A DNA stretch of 64,000 nucleotides from contig CM074762.1 in NCBI GenBank assembly GCA_037355855.1, positions 310,001 through 374,000 on the forward strand. The letters run 5' to 3'. A program made the translations under genes and the position numbers. Below the pieces are notes generated by a model, which was not told the origin of the DNA, did no database searches, and worked only from the letters and a program-made list of their open reading frames with translations. Numbering within the stretch: the first letter of the stretch is position 1; the number at the start of each line of letters is the position of its first letter. The stretch is from Pseudo-nitzschia pungens (Eukaryota; Bacillariophyta; Bacillariophyceae; Bacillariales; Bacillariaceae). Below, piece after piece: positions 54,875 to 64,000 of the stretch.

Positions 54875-55444
54875 GAAGTTATAATATTGAATGTCTTTTT
54901 TTTAAAAAAAAAACTCTCGCAATAGGCCAACATCACCGAGAGAGACCAGAACTTCATCTCTCGGTTCGCTGTAGCAAAAGGTGCGCGACACGAGTACGAA
55001 GAACACTGTCCAAAAGAACGAAACTTTGGGGACACCCAGGAAATCGTGTAAACTTTGCCGTAACGGGATTATCGCAATATAGTATCATGTTCCCTACCAG
55101 AGCTTTCGGAAGTACGTACTGTCTCGCCCTTTTTGGTACATGGTGACCGAGGACAAAGTGTCGTGCGTACGCTAGTAGAGTGATCCCTTCAAAAGTGTTT
55201 GCATCGATAGTTTTTAGTAGATTGTTACTGAGGGACGATTGCTGCCCTCCACAGTGTTCTGAATTGTTTTACATCGGTATCTCTTTTTGGGAGATTGTTG
55301 CCGAGGCACCATTGTTACCCACCACAGCGGTCGGAAGTAGTATTTGTATTGTATTTGTATCGGTTTTTTTTTTTTTTTTTCGTTAGAAGGTAGATTAGAA
55401 ATGTACATGCATGCAATCGTATCGAAACGGAAAGGCACGCAGAT
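54875..55444. other. Intergenic region between convergent ArfGAP and GAR1 genes
   Basis: About 0.57 kb, with homopolymer A runs at 54903-54912 and a T run at about 55365-55380. No gene is supported. Confidence 0.45.
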
Positions 55445-56223
55445 TTAGAATCGACCTCGACCTCTTCCCCTACCTCCTCCCCGTCCGCCGAAGCTTCCGC
55501 GACCTCCTCCTCGTCCGCCTCTTCCACCACGCCCGCCTCCACGGCCTCCTCGGCCACCACCCCGACCGCCTCTTCCGCCGCGGCCTCCTCCCCGTCCGCC
55601 ACCGCCGCCACCGCGGCCACCGGGAGCACCCGGATTCGTGAATCTCGTGAGCGGCAGGAGCTTGTCGGTACCGACGTACATCAGATCATTCGGCTGGAAG
55701 CTCTTGCTCAGAACACCGGGGTCCATTTTGACGGTGAAGAATATTTCGGCAACCTTGCCAAGAATTTCATCCACCTTGCCGATTTTGCGTTTGTTTTCTA
55801 GATAGATTCCGGCATTGAAATAGGGAACCTTTTCGTTCACGGTCCATCGACACACCAATTCCGATTCGCAGTCGTGTAACACCTGACCGCATTCTACGGT
55901 GTCGTAGGGGTTGGATGCAAACGTCGCAAGCGAAATGTTAGAAGAAATCATAATCAGAAAACGTCATGTGGTCGATGTCAACGGTTTACAGAAGATCACA
56001 TCTCCGTTGGAAAGTCGGAAAGAAACGTATCCTTAACACGAAGGAAACAATCTTCTGCTGAAATTTTCGGCTTTTGCATACGCTTTCCTTTGATGATTCA
56101 TAGGAAGAACGTACCAACAATTTCTGCGGGTGGTCCTTCGTCGCGCCCAAATCTTCCTCCTCTGCCTCCTCGACCTCCTCGGCCACCGCCTCTACCGCCT
56201 CGTCCTCTGCCAAAGCCACTCAT
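55445..56223 (-). CDS. GAR1: H/ACA ribonucleoprotein subunit GAR1
   Basis: Two exons, 56223-56115 and 55893-55445, with a 221-bp intron (GTACGT-CCGTAG); 185 residues. The exons join to give DEGPPAEIVECGQVLHDCESELVCRW, matching the conserved GPP-V-x-GxxLHxCE-DIVC core of GAR1. VPYFNAGIYLENKRKIGKVDEILG and the C-terminal KLLPLTRF then follow, and Gly-Arg (RGG) domains sit at both ends, as in yeast and animal GAR1. GAR1 is part of box H/ACA snoRNPs, which pseudouridylate rRNA and snRNA in nucleoli. Skipping the intron would give a different, non-conserved N-terminus, so the splice is supported by the family. All frames are intact. Confidence 0.95.
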
Positions 56224-56821
56224 ATTGGTGTTATTGCTGCACTTTGTTTGCAACTTTCAACTTTTGATTTTGATATTATCCGTTGGCTCTTCCATCCAGT
56301 CCGATGGAAGGTACGGGTAAGGTTTACGAGTATCGATTGCACAACCTTGACAGCTGCGTTGATCGAAGCTAGATGATAGGTGATTCGAGCAAAATCACAT
56401 CCGATGATCAATTCCTGTACAGTAAGACTTATTGTTTTGTCGGCCCGTGATGGAAGATGGAATGGTATGTGATCGCTTTCCGTACGAAGGATGGACTAAC
56501 GATGTCAGAGAACCACCCACACCCAAACGCTTTTTGTTGACCCAGTCATGATGAAACAAGACTAATCCATCTCCGGCTTTCGGCAAGAGGCAACTAGAAC
56601 GGCTCTTAGTTCCTAAATTACCGGTAAACCTTACCGGCAATCTTATCTCTTTATCCTGACACTACGGTACATGTTAGATGGCAGTTGTATTATACGAAGC
56701 TATTTTGTTTCGTGCTTCCTCCACACTACATGCATTTTTATCATAGTAAAGATAATACTATAAGAAACTGTTGGTGAGCGGATCTGCTTTACGTCTCTGG
56801 AATTTTAAAACGTTCGACACC
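56224..56821. other. Intergenic region upstream of the GAR1 and C1orf131-like genes
   Basis: About 0.6 kb between divergent starts, with TACCGGTA at 56619-56626. It should hold both promoters. Confidence 0.45.
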
Positions 56822-57382
56822 ATGGCAAAGAAGAAGTCGCAATCGAAGCAAGAGGACAAGCCGAAGAAGGTGAAGCGGGAAGTCAAGGTGGTGAAATGCC
56901 CATCGGCCTTTCCGATTTCAACGAAACCGAAAAAGCGTCCTCGCGACGACCAGCAGACCAGAGACGATTCTCGTGGGGCTTCCAAAAACAACAAACTGCT
57001 CGATTTGCACGAGACGGCGAAAGAGATCAGGGCGTACGGTGCCACGGCATTCATCGGGAAACAAAAGAGGGATTACGAGGACGAGAAATACTTCAAGCTG
57101 ACCGGCAGACACAAGAAGAAAAATTCGTGTCCGCTTCCCCTCGTTCGCGGTCTCAAGAAGGCGGCCGCAAAGCGAGAAGCAAAGGCTCGAGAAGAAGCCA
57201 GAGAATCCGGGCTTGTTCTTCCGAAGAAACAAGAGGAATCTTCGAAAAAGTCAATGACCGACGCAGAGTTTCAAAAGTTTGGCCCTGCTCCCAATATTGG
57301 TTTTATGAAAGCCGGAGTCTATCGCGTGTCAAACGGTGGGGACTTCAAAAGGAAGAGGAATGGGAACGGCAGAAGGCGGTGA
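56822..57382 (+). CDS. DUF4602/C1orf131-like nucleolar protein, probable ribosome small-subunit assembly factor
   Basis: 186 residues from the Met at 56822, which has a good start context (ACACCATGGCA) and begins a Lys-rich MAKKKSQSK; the frame extends 17 codons further upstream without support. The protein is strongly basic and has the conserved tail GPAPNIGFMKAGVYRVSNG, seen in DUF4602 proteins related to human C1orf131 and yeast Faf1, which take part in 40S pre-ribosome assembly. The middle (KEIRAYGATAFIGKQKRDYEDEKYFKLTG) fits the same family. The placement is from motif recall only, so moderate confidence. Confidence 0.72.
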   Translation: MAKKKSQSKQEDKPKKVKREVKVVKCPSAFPISTKPKKRPRDDQQTRDDSRGASKNNKLLDLHETAKEIRAYGATAFIGKQKRDYEDEKYFKLTGRHKKKNSCPLPLVRGLKKAAAKREAKAREEARESGLVLPKKQEESSKKSMTDAEFQKFGPAPNIGFMKAGVYRVSNGGDFKRKRNGNGRRR

Positions 57383-57678
57383 CGTTGGAGTACGAGTACG
57401 AGTACGAGTAGTGTGTACTGTTTCCTACAGCGCAATAATGTGCATGTTTTGTCTTTCTCTTTGGTTTCTATTCATTAGTGTATCAATTATTCATTTTTGA
57501 AAGACACTGCGATGCTTCAATCCCTTGGGATTCCCAGTTAGAAGCAGTTTTTATTGAACAAAAATGGGAACAAGATTTCGCAGTTCTTTTCATGCAACAC
57601 AGTTGTGTCTTGAAATAGGCGTATGCAATGTGTATGTTTCCGCGAAGCAAACGTTTCCAAAATCTGTTTTCTATTCTA
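57383..57678. other. Short convergent gap
   Basis: 296 bp between the stop of the C1orf131-like gene and the stop of the first GLTP-domain gene; no feature seen. Confidence 0.4.
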
Positions 57679-59415
57679 TCAAGCCCTGGTTGGGTCGTTC
57701 ATGTTCATCTCGTTCATCAGTTTCCCAAGATCGGCCACCATGGGTGAAATGTTTCGAACAAAGTCTTCCACTTCTCTCTTCGACTTTTCGATCAATTCGT
57801 CTTTGTATAGCTGTCGGGAAACAGCGACCTCGACTGTGGAAGACGTCGAACACGAGGCAACCGTTGAACTCGTGACGACCGAGTTCATGTCCGAAGTGTC
57901 GCTTCCCGAGCTTCGAAGAGATGCATTCACCATCTCGGTGTTGAACTGGTTGAGATCGAAATGGCTTTCGCTCGAAAGAATCAAGCTTCGCTTCATCTTC
58001 TTTTTCTCTTCCTTTCCACAATTCAACATACGGACCAAGTCTTCCCATTTCTCTATGATTTCGTGCCGAAAGTTGTCCAGTGCAGCCAAAACTTCGTTTT
58101 CGTCTTCCCGAATCCCCGATGACTCGGAAGAAGACTTCCCACTAGTGTCTGAAAGCTCCTGGCAAGGAGGGGGAAAATCCCTCGGACGTTTCGTCGCATA
58201 CTTGTGGTTGCCACCAACATGGTTCTTAGGTAAATCCGTTGGCGGAGACATTGACAACCATATCTTTTCCAGAGGAGGCGAGCCACCAAACGAATGAATG
58301 AACATGTGCTTGACAGCCCAGCCGTGGTATTCGTTGTAGACTATTCGATATGCTGCGATTGCAGCGTCTCTCGGATGAGGGTAGCACTCGGGGACTTCCA
58401 ACGAATTCCCGAGAAGTGTCGTTAGATAGTGAAGCTGCCGTTTCGTCCACAGCAAGCCCGATGCTGCAGACCGCTCTTTGAGACGTGGAAGCTTGGCGTG
58501 AACATTCGTCCTTTTTTCGAATTGCAATAGTTCCCGCAAGGTGGGTGAAGTCGGGAGTGATTTCCTCGTGGCTTGGACTTGCTTCAAATACGCATGAACG
58601 CCCCTCTCGATCTTTTCCAAGTTGTGCAGCACATCGCGGTACGCCAAGCTTAGGCCGACCGTGTAGCGTTGGTAGCCTTTTGGCAACATTCGTAGTGTTC
58701 TCCATTCGGCAAGGATCCGAGTCACGGCTACAAAACGAAGCGCGTCCATATCCCCCTCGGTCCGCTCCCTTTTGGACACGAGTTTTGTTTCCTCGGATAG
58801 AGATCCTCGAGAAACGTTTACTGCCATGTCGATGGCGGTGATCACGGCTCGTACAATCTCGTTTTTATCGTCCAGAAACTGCTTCTTGTCGAATCCTTCG
58901 ACATTGGCCTCGCCAGCGTATCGAAAAAGAATCGAAACATCGTTGATCGAGAGGCGCTCGATGTAGTCCAGTCTCGTGAAACACTCTTTTCGCGTGATGG
59001 ATTGCAGGGCAGAACACAGCAACTGTTTGGATATGCTCTTGATGGCATCTACCGATGTCACGCGTGACAGAGTGGAAAGCGCGGTGCCACTGCTCTTGGA
59101 AGCCATCCTCCCCAAGGACATGGATGAATATGAGGTTTTCTCTTTCACCCATAGGAAAAATGGCGCGAACCGACGCTTCAGTTCACAGAAGTTTGTATAG
59201 ATGGCCAAGAGGACGAGTCCGGACCAACCGATGAATATCGTGACGCGAACGTCCGTATCGTTTGCGCCCAAAGTGTAACCCCCAATGAATGTCGCTCCCA
59301 CCGCGATCGTGGTTGTGAACGTTACGTCATCACTGACGCGTTTCTGTTGTTCCCCGTGAAAATGATTTGGTTCTTCCTCGGAGACCTTCCCCGAGACATC
59401 GGAAGGCCTACACAT
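57679..59415 (-). CDS. Membrane-anchored GLTP-domain protein, paralogue A
   Basis: 578 residues in one exon. Two hydrophobic segments near the N-terminus (about 32-52 and 55-75) suggest membrane anchoring. The following region fits the glycolipid transfer protein fold. YRDVLHNLEKIE aligns with the GLTP sugar-binding helix (D about 261, N about 265, K about 268). TLRELLQFE and ASGLLWTKRQLHYL (W about 322) match the GLTP ceramide/sugar site, and EYHGWAVKHMF carries the conserved His (about 363). The C-terminus ends in the helix DLGKLMNEMNMNDPTRA, as the GLTP tail does. A Ser/Glu-rich insert separates the core from the tail. GLTP proteins bind or move glycolipids between membranes. Transport by an anchored protein would more likely act at contact sites (inference). 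Confidence 0.78.
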   Translation of the reverse strand: MCRPSDVSGKVSEEEPNHFHGEQQKRVSDDVTFTTTIAVGATFIGGYTLGANDTDVRVTIFIGWSGLVLLAIYTNFCELKRRFAPFFLWVKEKTSYSSMSLGRMASKSSGTALSTLSRVTSVDAIKSISKQLLCSALQSITRKECFTRLDYIERLSINDVSILFRYAGEANVEGFDKKQFLDDKNEIVRAVITAIDMAVNVSRGSLSEETKLVSKRERTEGDMDALRFVAVTRILAEWRTLRMLPKGYQRYTVGLSLAYRDVLHNLEKIERGVHAYLKQVQATRKSLPTSPTLRELLQFEKRTNVHAKLPRLKERSAASGLLWTKRQLHYLTTLLGNSLEVPECYPHPRDAAIAAYRIVYNEYHGWAVKHMFIHSFGGSPPLEKIWLSMSPPTDLPKNHVGGNHKYATKRPRDFPPPCQELSDTSGKSSSESSGIREDENEVLAALDNFRHEIIEKWEDLVRMLNCGKEEKKKMKRSLILSSESHFDLNQFNTEMVNASLRSSGSDTSDMNSVVTSSTVASCSTSSTVEVAVSRQLYKDELIEKSKREVEDFVRNISPMVADLGKLMNEMNMNDPTRA

Positions 59416-61076
59416 TTTCTAATTCGTTGTTTGGTTGGAAACTAAGGTCAATTGTTTGGTCTATGAATGTAATTGGTTACTAACGGTAGGTGCAAGTCGA
59501 TTCTTTCGGTTGGTTGTTCGAAGACGAAGACGAAGACGAAGTTGCTCGCACCCTAAGGGTAGTTACCGGTACCTTATGTATTTGTAATGGCTTGCGGCGA
59601 AGCGTTTTCTACCCGAACGAAAGCGAGGTCACAGTATTTTCGCGGTCACGAACGGAGGAATGCACGGAAGTAATTTTGTGAGGTTTTGAACCCGCGTCGA
59701 GTTTCATACCCGTTACCGGTACGTACCGGTACCGGTAGGAATTAAGTTTACCGTTGATTATTGTACTGGAAGACACAAACCGTACTGGTGGGAGTTGAAA
59801 GTCTTGGTTGGGATTTTTGCTTGACACCCTCGCCACGCAAGATAGCAGATACGGTAAGTCATGCTTTTTCAATACTTACGTACACGTCACGTGGTGAACA
59901 GAAAGTAACCTTAGCTTGGCGATCAGCGAGTTTCAACGTCTCGATCAATCACTTTTTAGGCGTTATTTCTGATCCTATCGTCTCACCATCAATCTTCGAT
60001 GATTGATTCGATTCCTCGTATCGAACCATCATGTCACATAACATCCGACGTAATTCTCAGCACTTATTCTTTGGACCAATCGAAAATACGAAGTAAGATT
60101 ACTTTGGACACAGAACGAAGCATACACATCGTTGTGTCGCGCGCAAATGAATGAACCTTCATCAAAAGAACGTTCAGTTGCTGATGATTCAATCCTATTT
60201 CTATCTCAATTATTTTTTAAAATAATAGAGTATTCGATGCTAATCACAACAATCACAAAAAGGTGACACCATTATTCGCATGGATGAAAATGCTTCAGAT
60301 AATTGAGGACGTCAGAATCAAGAAGAACAGTATTTTCAATTGTATAAAAACGCTTTGAGAGAAAATCTCGGGTCGCGGCCGTCTGGAATACCATTAAGTG
60401 ACACCAACCTTTGAATGCTTGAAACTTGATCCAATAAAGAAGGATGTCAGAGTGACTCACAGCTGTGGATACAAAAACCGTTCAAGCTTTGGGGAATACT
60501 ACCAAGTGACACCGACCTTCGCATCATCCTTGAAACTTCATCCGTTGAGTAGGAAGTCAGAGTGACTCACAGTTGTGGATAGAAAAACCATTCAAGCTTT
60601 GGGGAATACTGTTAAGTGACACCGACCTTCGAAGGCTTGGCACTTCATCCGATCAGGGAGGAAGGCAAAGTGACTCACGGTTGTAGATAGAAAAACGTTG
60701 AATTTTTGGTAGTAAACTGACATCATCATGCATCAAAAAAGTTTGAAACGGCTTATGGCACAGAGGATGTCAGGATCGACTCTGAACAGGAATAATGTAC
60801 AGCTCATGCATTTGTTACGGTTTAATCATGGATTTGAATACTTCGGTAACTTACGTATCGTTGTAGTCGATTTCACATCGTTTGTCAGTTGAAAGGCGAA
60901 TGACGCAAAACTAAGATTGCCAACAAGCTACGATTGAGTGAATTGTTTGATAGGTTCTATTTTCTATGTTATGATATTTCTTGATTGTGATCGGAACTAA
61001 TTCTGCTAATTCCGTGACATGAGTTTTCGCGAACGACTCAATTATAATGGGAGTTCATCGACTCGAAACAACAGAC
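59416..61076. other. Intergenic region between GLTP paralogues, with tandem repeats
   Basis: About 1.7 kb. TACCGGTA palindromes lie at 59564, 59714, 59724 and 59730. A 108-110 bp tandem repeat lies at 60385-60700. A short frame on the minus strand (60272-60460) reads through the first repeat and is not considered a gene. Confidence 0.55.
60385..60700. repeat. 108-110 bp tandem repeat, three copies
   Basis: Units start at about 60385, 60493 and 60603. Each includes GGAATAC, AAGTGACACC, CTTCATCCG and GTGACTCAC blocks. The copies differ at scattered positions, which suggests an older array. No known family is recognised. Confidence 0.8.
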
Positions 61077-63203
61077 TCACACCTTGGTAGGATCGTCCAT
61101 GTTGAATTCGTCGATTAGATTTGATAGATCCTCCAACAGGGGATCAACAACCTCAAGGTATGCCTTGATGTGCTGGTATGCATCCTGCCTCATTTCGTGA
61201 TCGATGAAGTTTTGCATTTCTAGTTCTTTCATCACCGATGCATCTTCGTCCAATTCGGGAGTCGAAACCGGCTCGGCAGTGATTACCGTGTTTTGGGTGT
61301 TATCGGGTTTATCTGCGGTTGGTCGCCGTCGCTGTCTCTTGGGTGATTGCTCTGGGGTGCGTTTCGGTTGGCCAAACAGTTGTCCAATGTTGCCGGTCAC
61401 CTTATCCCATTCGTTACCAACATTGTCGGAGAGCTTTTCCCATTCATTTACCACGTTGCTAGCGATTTTGTCCCATTCCTTCCCGACGTGTCTTCCGAAT
61501 CGGCTAAAGGGGTTGTTATCGCTTTTTCTTTTGCGTCTTCCCGGCGTTCCCATAATCTTGGACTTCGCTTCTTGCTGTACTTCTTCGAGTCGGTGGGGAT
61601 TCATGTACTTGTAGATTTCGATTCCCTCGGGAGCGGCCTGAAAACTGTAACTAAAGATCTTTTGGACAGCCCAGCCGTGAAGATTCCCGTAGACTTCGTC
61701 GTACGCAGCCTGAACTGCCGCTCTCGAAGATTCGAATCGAGTCCCGACCTCGAGCACATTATTGAATATAGCCGTTTGATACATCAGCTGTCTGCGGACC
61801 CATAAGAGTCCCATTGCTGCACTCTTTTCCTTCAACCTAGGAAGCTTGGTATTGTCGTGGACATTAGTGTCGATTTCGTACTGCAACAGTTCTCGTAGTG
61901 TTGGACTGGTCATTACCTCTTTGGACGCGATCCCGCTGTTATTGCCCAACAGACTATCCTCGTTTCCGCTCCTTTGGCGATCGACATACTCGTGAATGGC
62001 GTGCTCAATCTTGGCAATGTTTTGTACGATATCCTTCTGGCCGAGACCAATACCGACGGCATATCCCTTGTAACCTGGAGGCACCTGTCTGAGGACTCGC
62101 CACTCTGCAAAGATTCTCATCGCGGCACAAAAGTTGATGGCATCAATGTCTCCCGATGGAACGGCAGGTGGATAACCAACAGGTTCAGCGGTGATCGGAG
62201 CCGAAACGTCTTTGCCCCGAGCCATCGTTGTTGCAACAGATGTTCGTTCGATCATCTTCTTGACTCGGGGCAAGATGCCGGACAGAAACTGACCGGAGTT
62301 GAAGCCCCTCTTTGTGCTTTCTACCGCATATCGAAACGACATGGTGATGTCTTTCAGCGTGCTCTCGGCAATATCTTTGAGCGGGACGAAGCAGTCTGCA
62401 TTGGATAATATGAATTGTGGTTTAGAAGATGAAGACGAGGACTTTGACTTCTTTTTCGACTTGGGTTTGTTGTTAGGTCGCGTCTTCGCTGATACAGCTG
62501 CGCCACCTCGTGGTGTCGCTACGACGTTTTCGATGGATTCATTGGATGAGGGGTACACAATGGCAGAAGAATCCTGAAAAGCAACTCGAACGTGTTCCAC
62601 AACCGAATGAAATGAACCAAACAATCCGTCCGTCCAATAATCCTCCCTGCGGAGATCGATGCCGCCGGTAAAAGGAAGAATGGGGCTGAGCGTAGTGGTA
62701 ATCGAGGAAATGGCAGCGCTCCCAAGACCCATGGAAGGCCTTGATTTCTGGTGGGAAGACTCTCCGTGATATCGAAATGCTGGTCGAATAACATCAGCAC
62801 TCAGGGCGTCATAGTGATCTTGCGATTCCAGAGATTTTATTTGCGCGTCCGCCATGTGGATGAAAACATCAGCAAGGGTGAAGGCGATGAGGATCAAGAC
62901 CGAAATCTTACCAACACTCCATCGCCTCCTTCGATCCACAAAGTCCTGTTGGCGCAGGTTTAGATTGATTCCAATTGCGTTTGTGCGAGCACTGGTGTTG
63001 CTGGCACTTCCACAAGTCTTCTCATTTAATTCCTCTTGGTAGAGTTTGTCTGTCAGCGGCGTTATGTGATCTTCCTTCCCGATGCTGTAGCCTTCAAACG
63101 AGCCCCTGTCGCGGTCCATGGAACAATACATTGCAATGCAGGTAGGGGCAGATAGGGAGGAGGTACTCGTTAGTGACGGAGACGCATCTATCAATTGGTT
63201 CAT
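61077..63203 (-). CDS. Membrane-anchored GLTP-domain protein, paralogue B
   Basis: 708 residues in one exon, same strand as paralogue A, and clearly related to it (TSPTLRELLQ, TNVH, KLPRLKE-SAA-GLLW). One membrane span (about 95-117; VGKISVLILIAFTLADVFIHM) precedes a Ser/Lys-rich linker. GLTP motifs follow: QKDIVQNIAKIEHAI (D about 391, N 395, K 398), MGLLWVRRQL (W about 468), and LHGWAVQKIFSYSFQAAPEG (H about 512), the last very close to animal GLTP. A basic, amphipathic insert with repeated EWDKI/EWEKL/EWDKV units separates this from the C-terminal helix (DLSNLIDEFNMDDPTKV). Head-group residues are all kept, so glycolipid binding is likely; the role of the insert is unknown. An alternative start is the Met at 63119. 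Confidence 0.78.
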   Translation of the reverse strand: MNQLIDASPSLTSTSSLSAPTCIAMYCSMDRDRGSFEGYSIGKEDHITPLTDKLYQEELNEKTCGSASNTSARTNAIGINLNLRQQDFVDRRRRWSVGKISVLILIAFTLADVFIHMADAQIKSLESQDHYDALSADVIRPAFRYHGESSHQKSRPSMGLGSAAISSITTTLSPILPFTGGIDLRREDYWTDGLFGSFHSVVEHVRVAFQDSSAIVYPSSNESIENVVATPRGGAAVSAKTRPNNKPKSKKKSKSSSSSSKPQFILSNADCFVPLKDIAESTLKDITMSFRYAVESTKRGFNSGQFLSGILPRVKKMIERTSVATTMARGKDVSAPITAEPVGYPPAVPSGDIDAINFCAAMRIFAEWRVLRQVPPGYKGYAVGIGLGQKDIVQNIAKIEHAIHEYVDRQRSGNEDSLLGNNSGIASKEVMTSPTLRELLQYEIDTNVHDNTKLPRLKEKSAAMGLLWVRRQLMYQTAIFNNVLEVGTRFESSRAAVQAAYDEVYGNLHGWAVQKIFSYSFQAAPEGIEIYKYMNPHRLEEVQQEAKSKIMGTPGRRKRKSDNNPFSRFGRHVGKEWDKIASNVVNEWEKLSDNVGNEWDKVTGNIGQLFGQPKRTPEQSPKRQRRRPTADKPDNTQNTVITAEPVSTPELDEDASVMKELEMQNFIDHEMRQDAYQHIKAYLEVVDPLLEDLSNLIDEFNMDDPTKV

Positions 63204-63278
63204 TGTGGTGGGAAGTGTTTCGATTTTTGCACAGTTCCTAAGGCTACTTGTATTAGTGTGAGATCCGTTTGAAATTGT

Positions 63279-63785
63279 TCAAAATCCAATGATCGATCGA
63301 GAAAAGATAGGTGGTTGCCGTCGTCGCCGTTTGAACGACGTATGCAGATGATGGGTGTCAATCACAAGAGGAAAAACTCGCTGCGAGAAAATTGCCAATA
63401 GCGATCGAAACACGTCGATCACATCAATTCCTTCCCTCTCTTCCGCGGTACGGGATCCTACGGTGTTTCGCCGTGGAACCGGTTCTGGTTTTGCAGTCCC
63501 GTGGGACTCGAGATACTTCCGTGCCGCAGCTGAAAACAATGCTTGGCAGGAAGCATCGCGACCCAACCTTGCCGAAGTGCGACGGAATTCAACGATGCGA
63601 AGCTTCTAGCGAGAACGACAGTCAGCAAACACAGCGACTTACCCTTCGTAATCAATGTAGGCAGAGAATGATTCTCGGCTGAACCGGGAAGCTTTCGGTT
63701 CGTAGTGGGTTGCGTCCGCTTCGCTTCTCCCAGCGATGATTCGGCAGAAGTCAAGAGACTTCGACTTTTTGAGTGTTGTAGTCAT
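63279..63785 (-). CDS. Small two-exon hypothetical protein
   Basis: Exons 63785-63643 and 63567-63279, with a 75-bp intron (GTAAGT...GCAAG); 143 residues. Exon 1 reads MTTTLKKSKSLDFCRIIAG and ends SAYIDYE. Exon 2 gives LGRDASCQALFSAAARKYLESHG and a basic tail. An alternative 3' splice site 38 bp further upstream (at 63605) joins to a different frame that ends earlier, but the one chosen gives more protein-like sequence. The family is not recognised, and the last 40 residues could include an unrecognised intron. Confidence 0.4.
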
Positions 63786-64000
63786 GGATTTCGTGATTAT
63801 ACTGTAGGGTCGATGTACTTGTGAAAGGATTTTGTAGTTTCCAATGATAGTTGCTGTTCTCGTGGTTGGGTGTAGTCGTTCGAGAAGTAGATATGTCTTG
63901 TATCATGGTTGTCACCGAAAGTGATTTTGATTGATTGTGATCGTGATGTTTTGAATTCGCAATTTCCCGACAATAATTAAACTTGGAATGGGAACTCCTG
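63786..64000. other. Terminal intergenic sequence
   Basis: About 215 bp upstream of the small hypothetical gene. No feature recognised. Confidence 0.35.

Noticed and set aside
60272..60460. Minus-strand frame of 62 codons in the 108-bp repeat
   Set aside because: It lies within the first diverged repeat copy, has no support in the other copies and no family resemblance.

Overview
This window looks like nuclear DNA of a photosynthetic stramenopile, most likely a diatom (inferred from gene content, not from a database match). Genes carry few, short GT-AG introns of about 75 to 270 bp and use the standard code. Several proteins start with a signal peptide followed by an AAAF or similar Phe-containing junction, the bipartite plastid-targeting signal of algae with secondary red plastids. 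The gene set is otherwise core eukaryotic: DHX8/PRP22 helicase, Aurora kinase, MRG chromatin protein, GAR1, POP5, a VPS9 Rab5 GEF, an ArfGAP and a PPR protein.

Layout. 1-16 kb: the 3' end of an unknown gene, a possible small secreted protein, a sterol-desaturase/fatty-acid-hydroxylase family enzyme, a SMYD-type SET/MYND methyltransferase, and two plastid FtsH protease genes placed head to head. A repeat-rich, gene-free stretch follows (14.0-16.2 kb): a 24/25-bp minisatellite split by a 634-bp MITE-like element with 17-bp terminal inverted repeats and a TA target duplication. 16-28 kb: a plastid-type disulfide oxidoreductase, the PRP22 helicase, a single-pass membrane protein with a long acidic Ser-rich tail, and a nitroreductase-like protein. 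29-39 kb: a four-exon PDZ-PX-VPS9 protein, a DegT-family aminotransferase with a signal peptide, a membrane-anchored dual-specificity phosphatase, and an Aurora kinase. 40-55 kb: an MRG15/Eaf3-like protein, POP5, a plastid-targeted CS plus SAP protein, a PPR protein, and an AGFG-like ArfGAP. 55-64 kb: GAR1, a DUF4602/C1orf131-like nucleolar protein, two same-strand membrane-anchored GLTP-domain paralogues with a 108-bp tandem repeat between them, and a small two-exon hypothetical gene.

The genes are not organised as an operon or pathway. Themes that recur are RNA processing (PRP22, GAR1, POP5, C1orf131-like), membrane traffic and lipid transfer (VPS9 GEF, ArfGAP, two GLTP proteins), and plastid proteins (two FtsH, CS-SAP, oxidoreductase).

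Two window-wide signals stand out. First, four otherwise intact genes each carry exactly one apparent extra base that breaks the frame. All four are gains, which suggests residual insertion errors or allele-level damage rather than biology. Second, the palindrome TACCGGTA occurs about 20 times, 18 of them outside coding sequence, far above chance. No rRNA, tRNA or CRISPR was recognised by eye.
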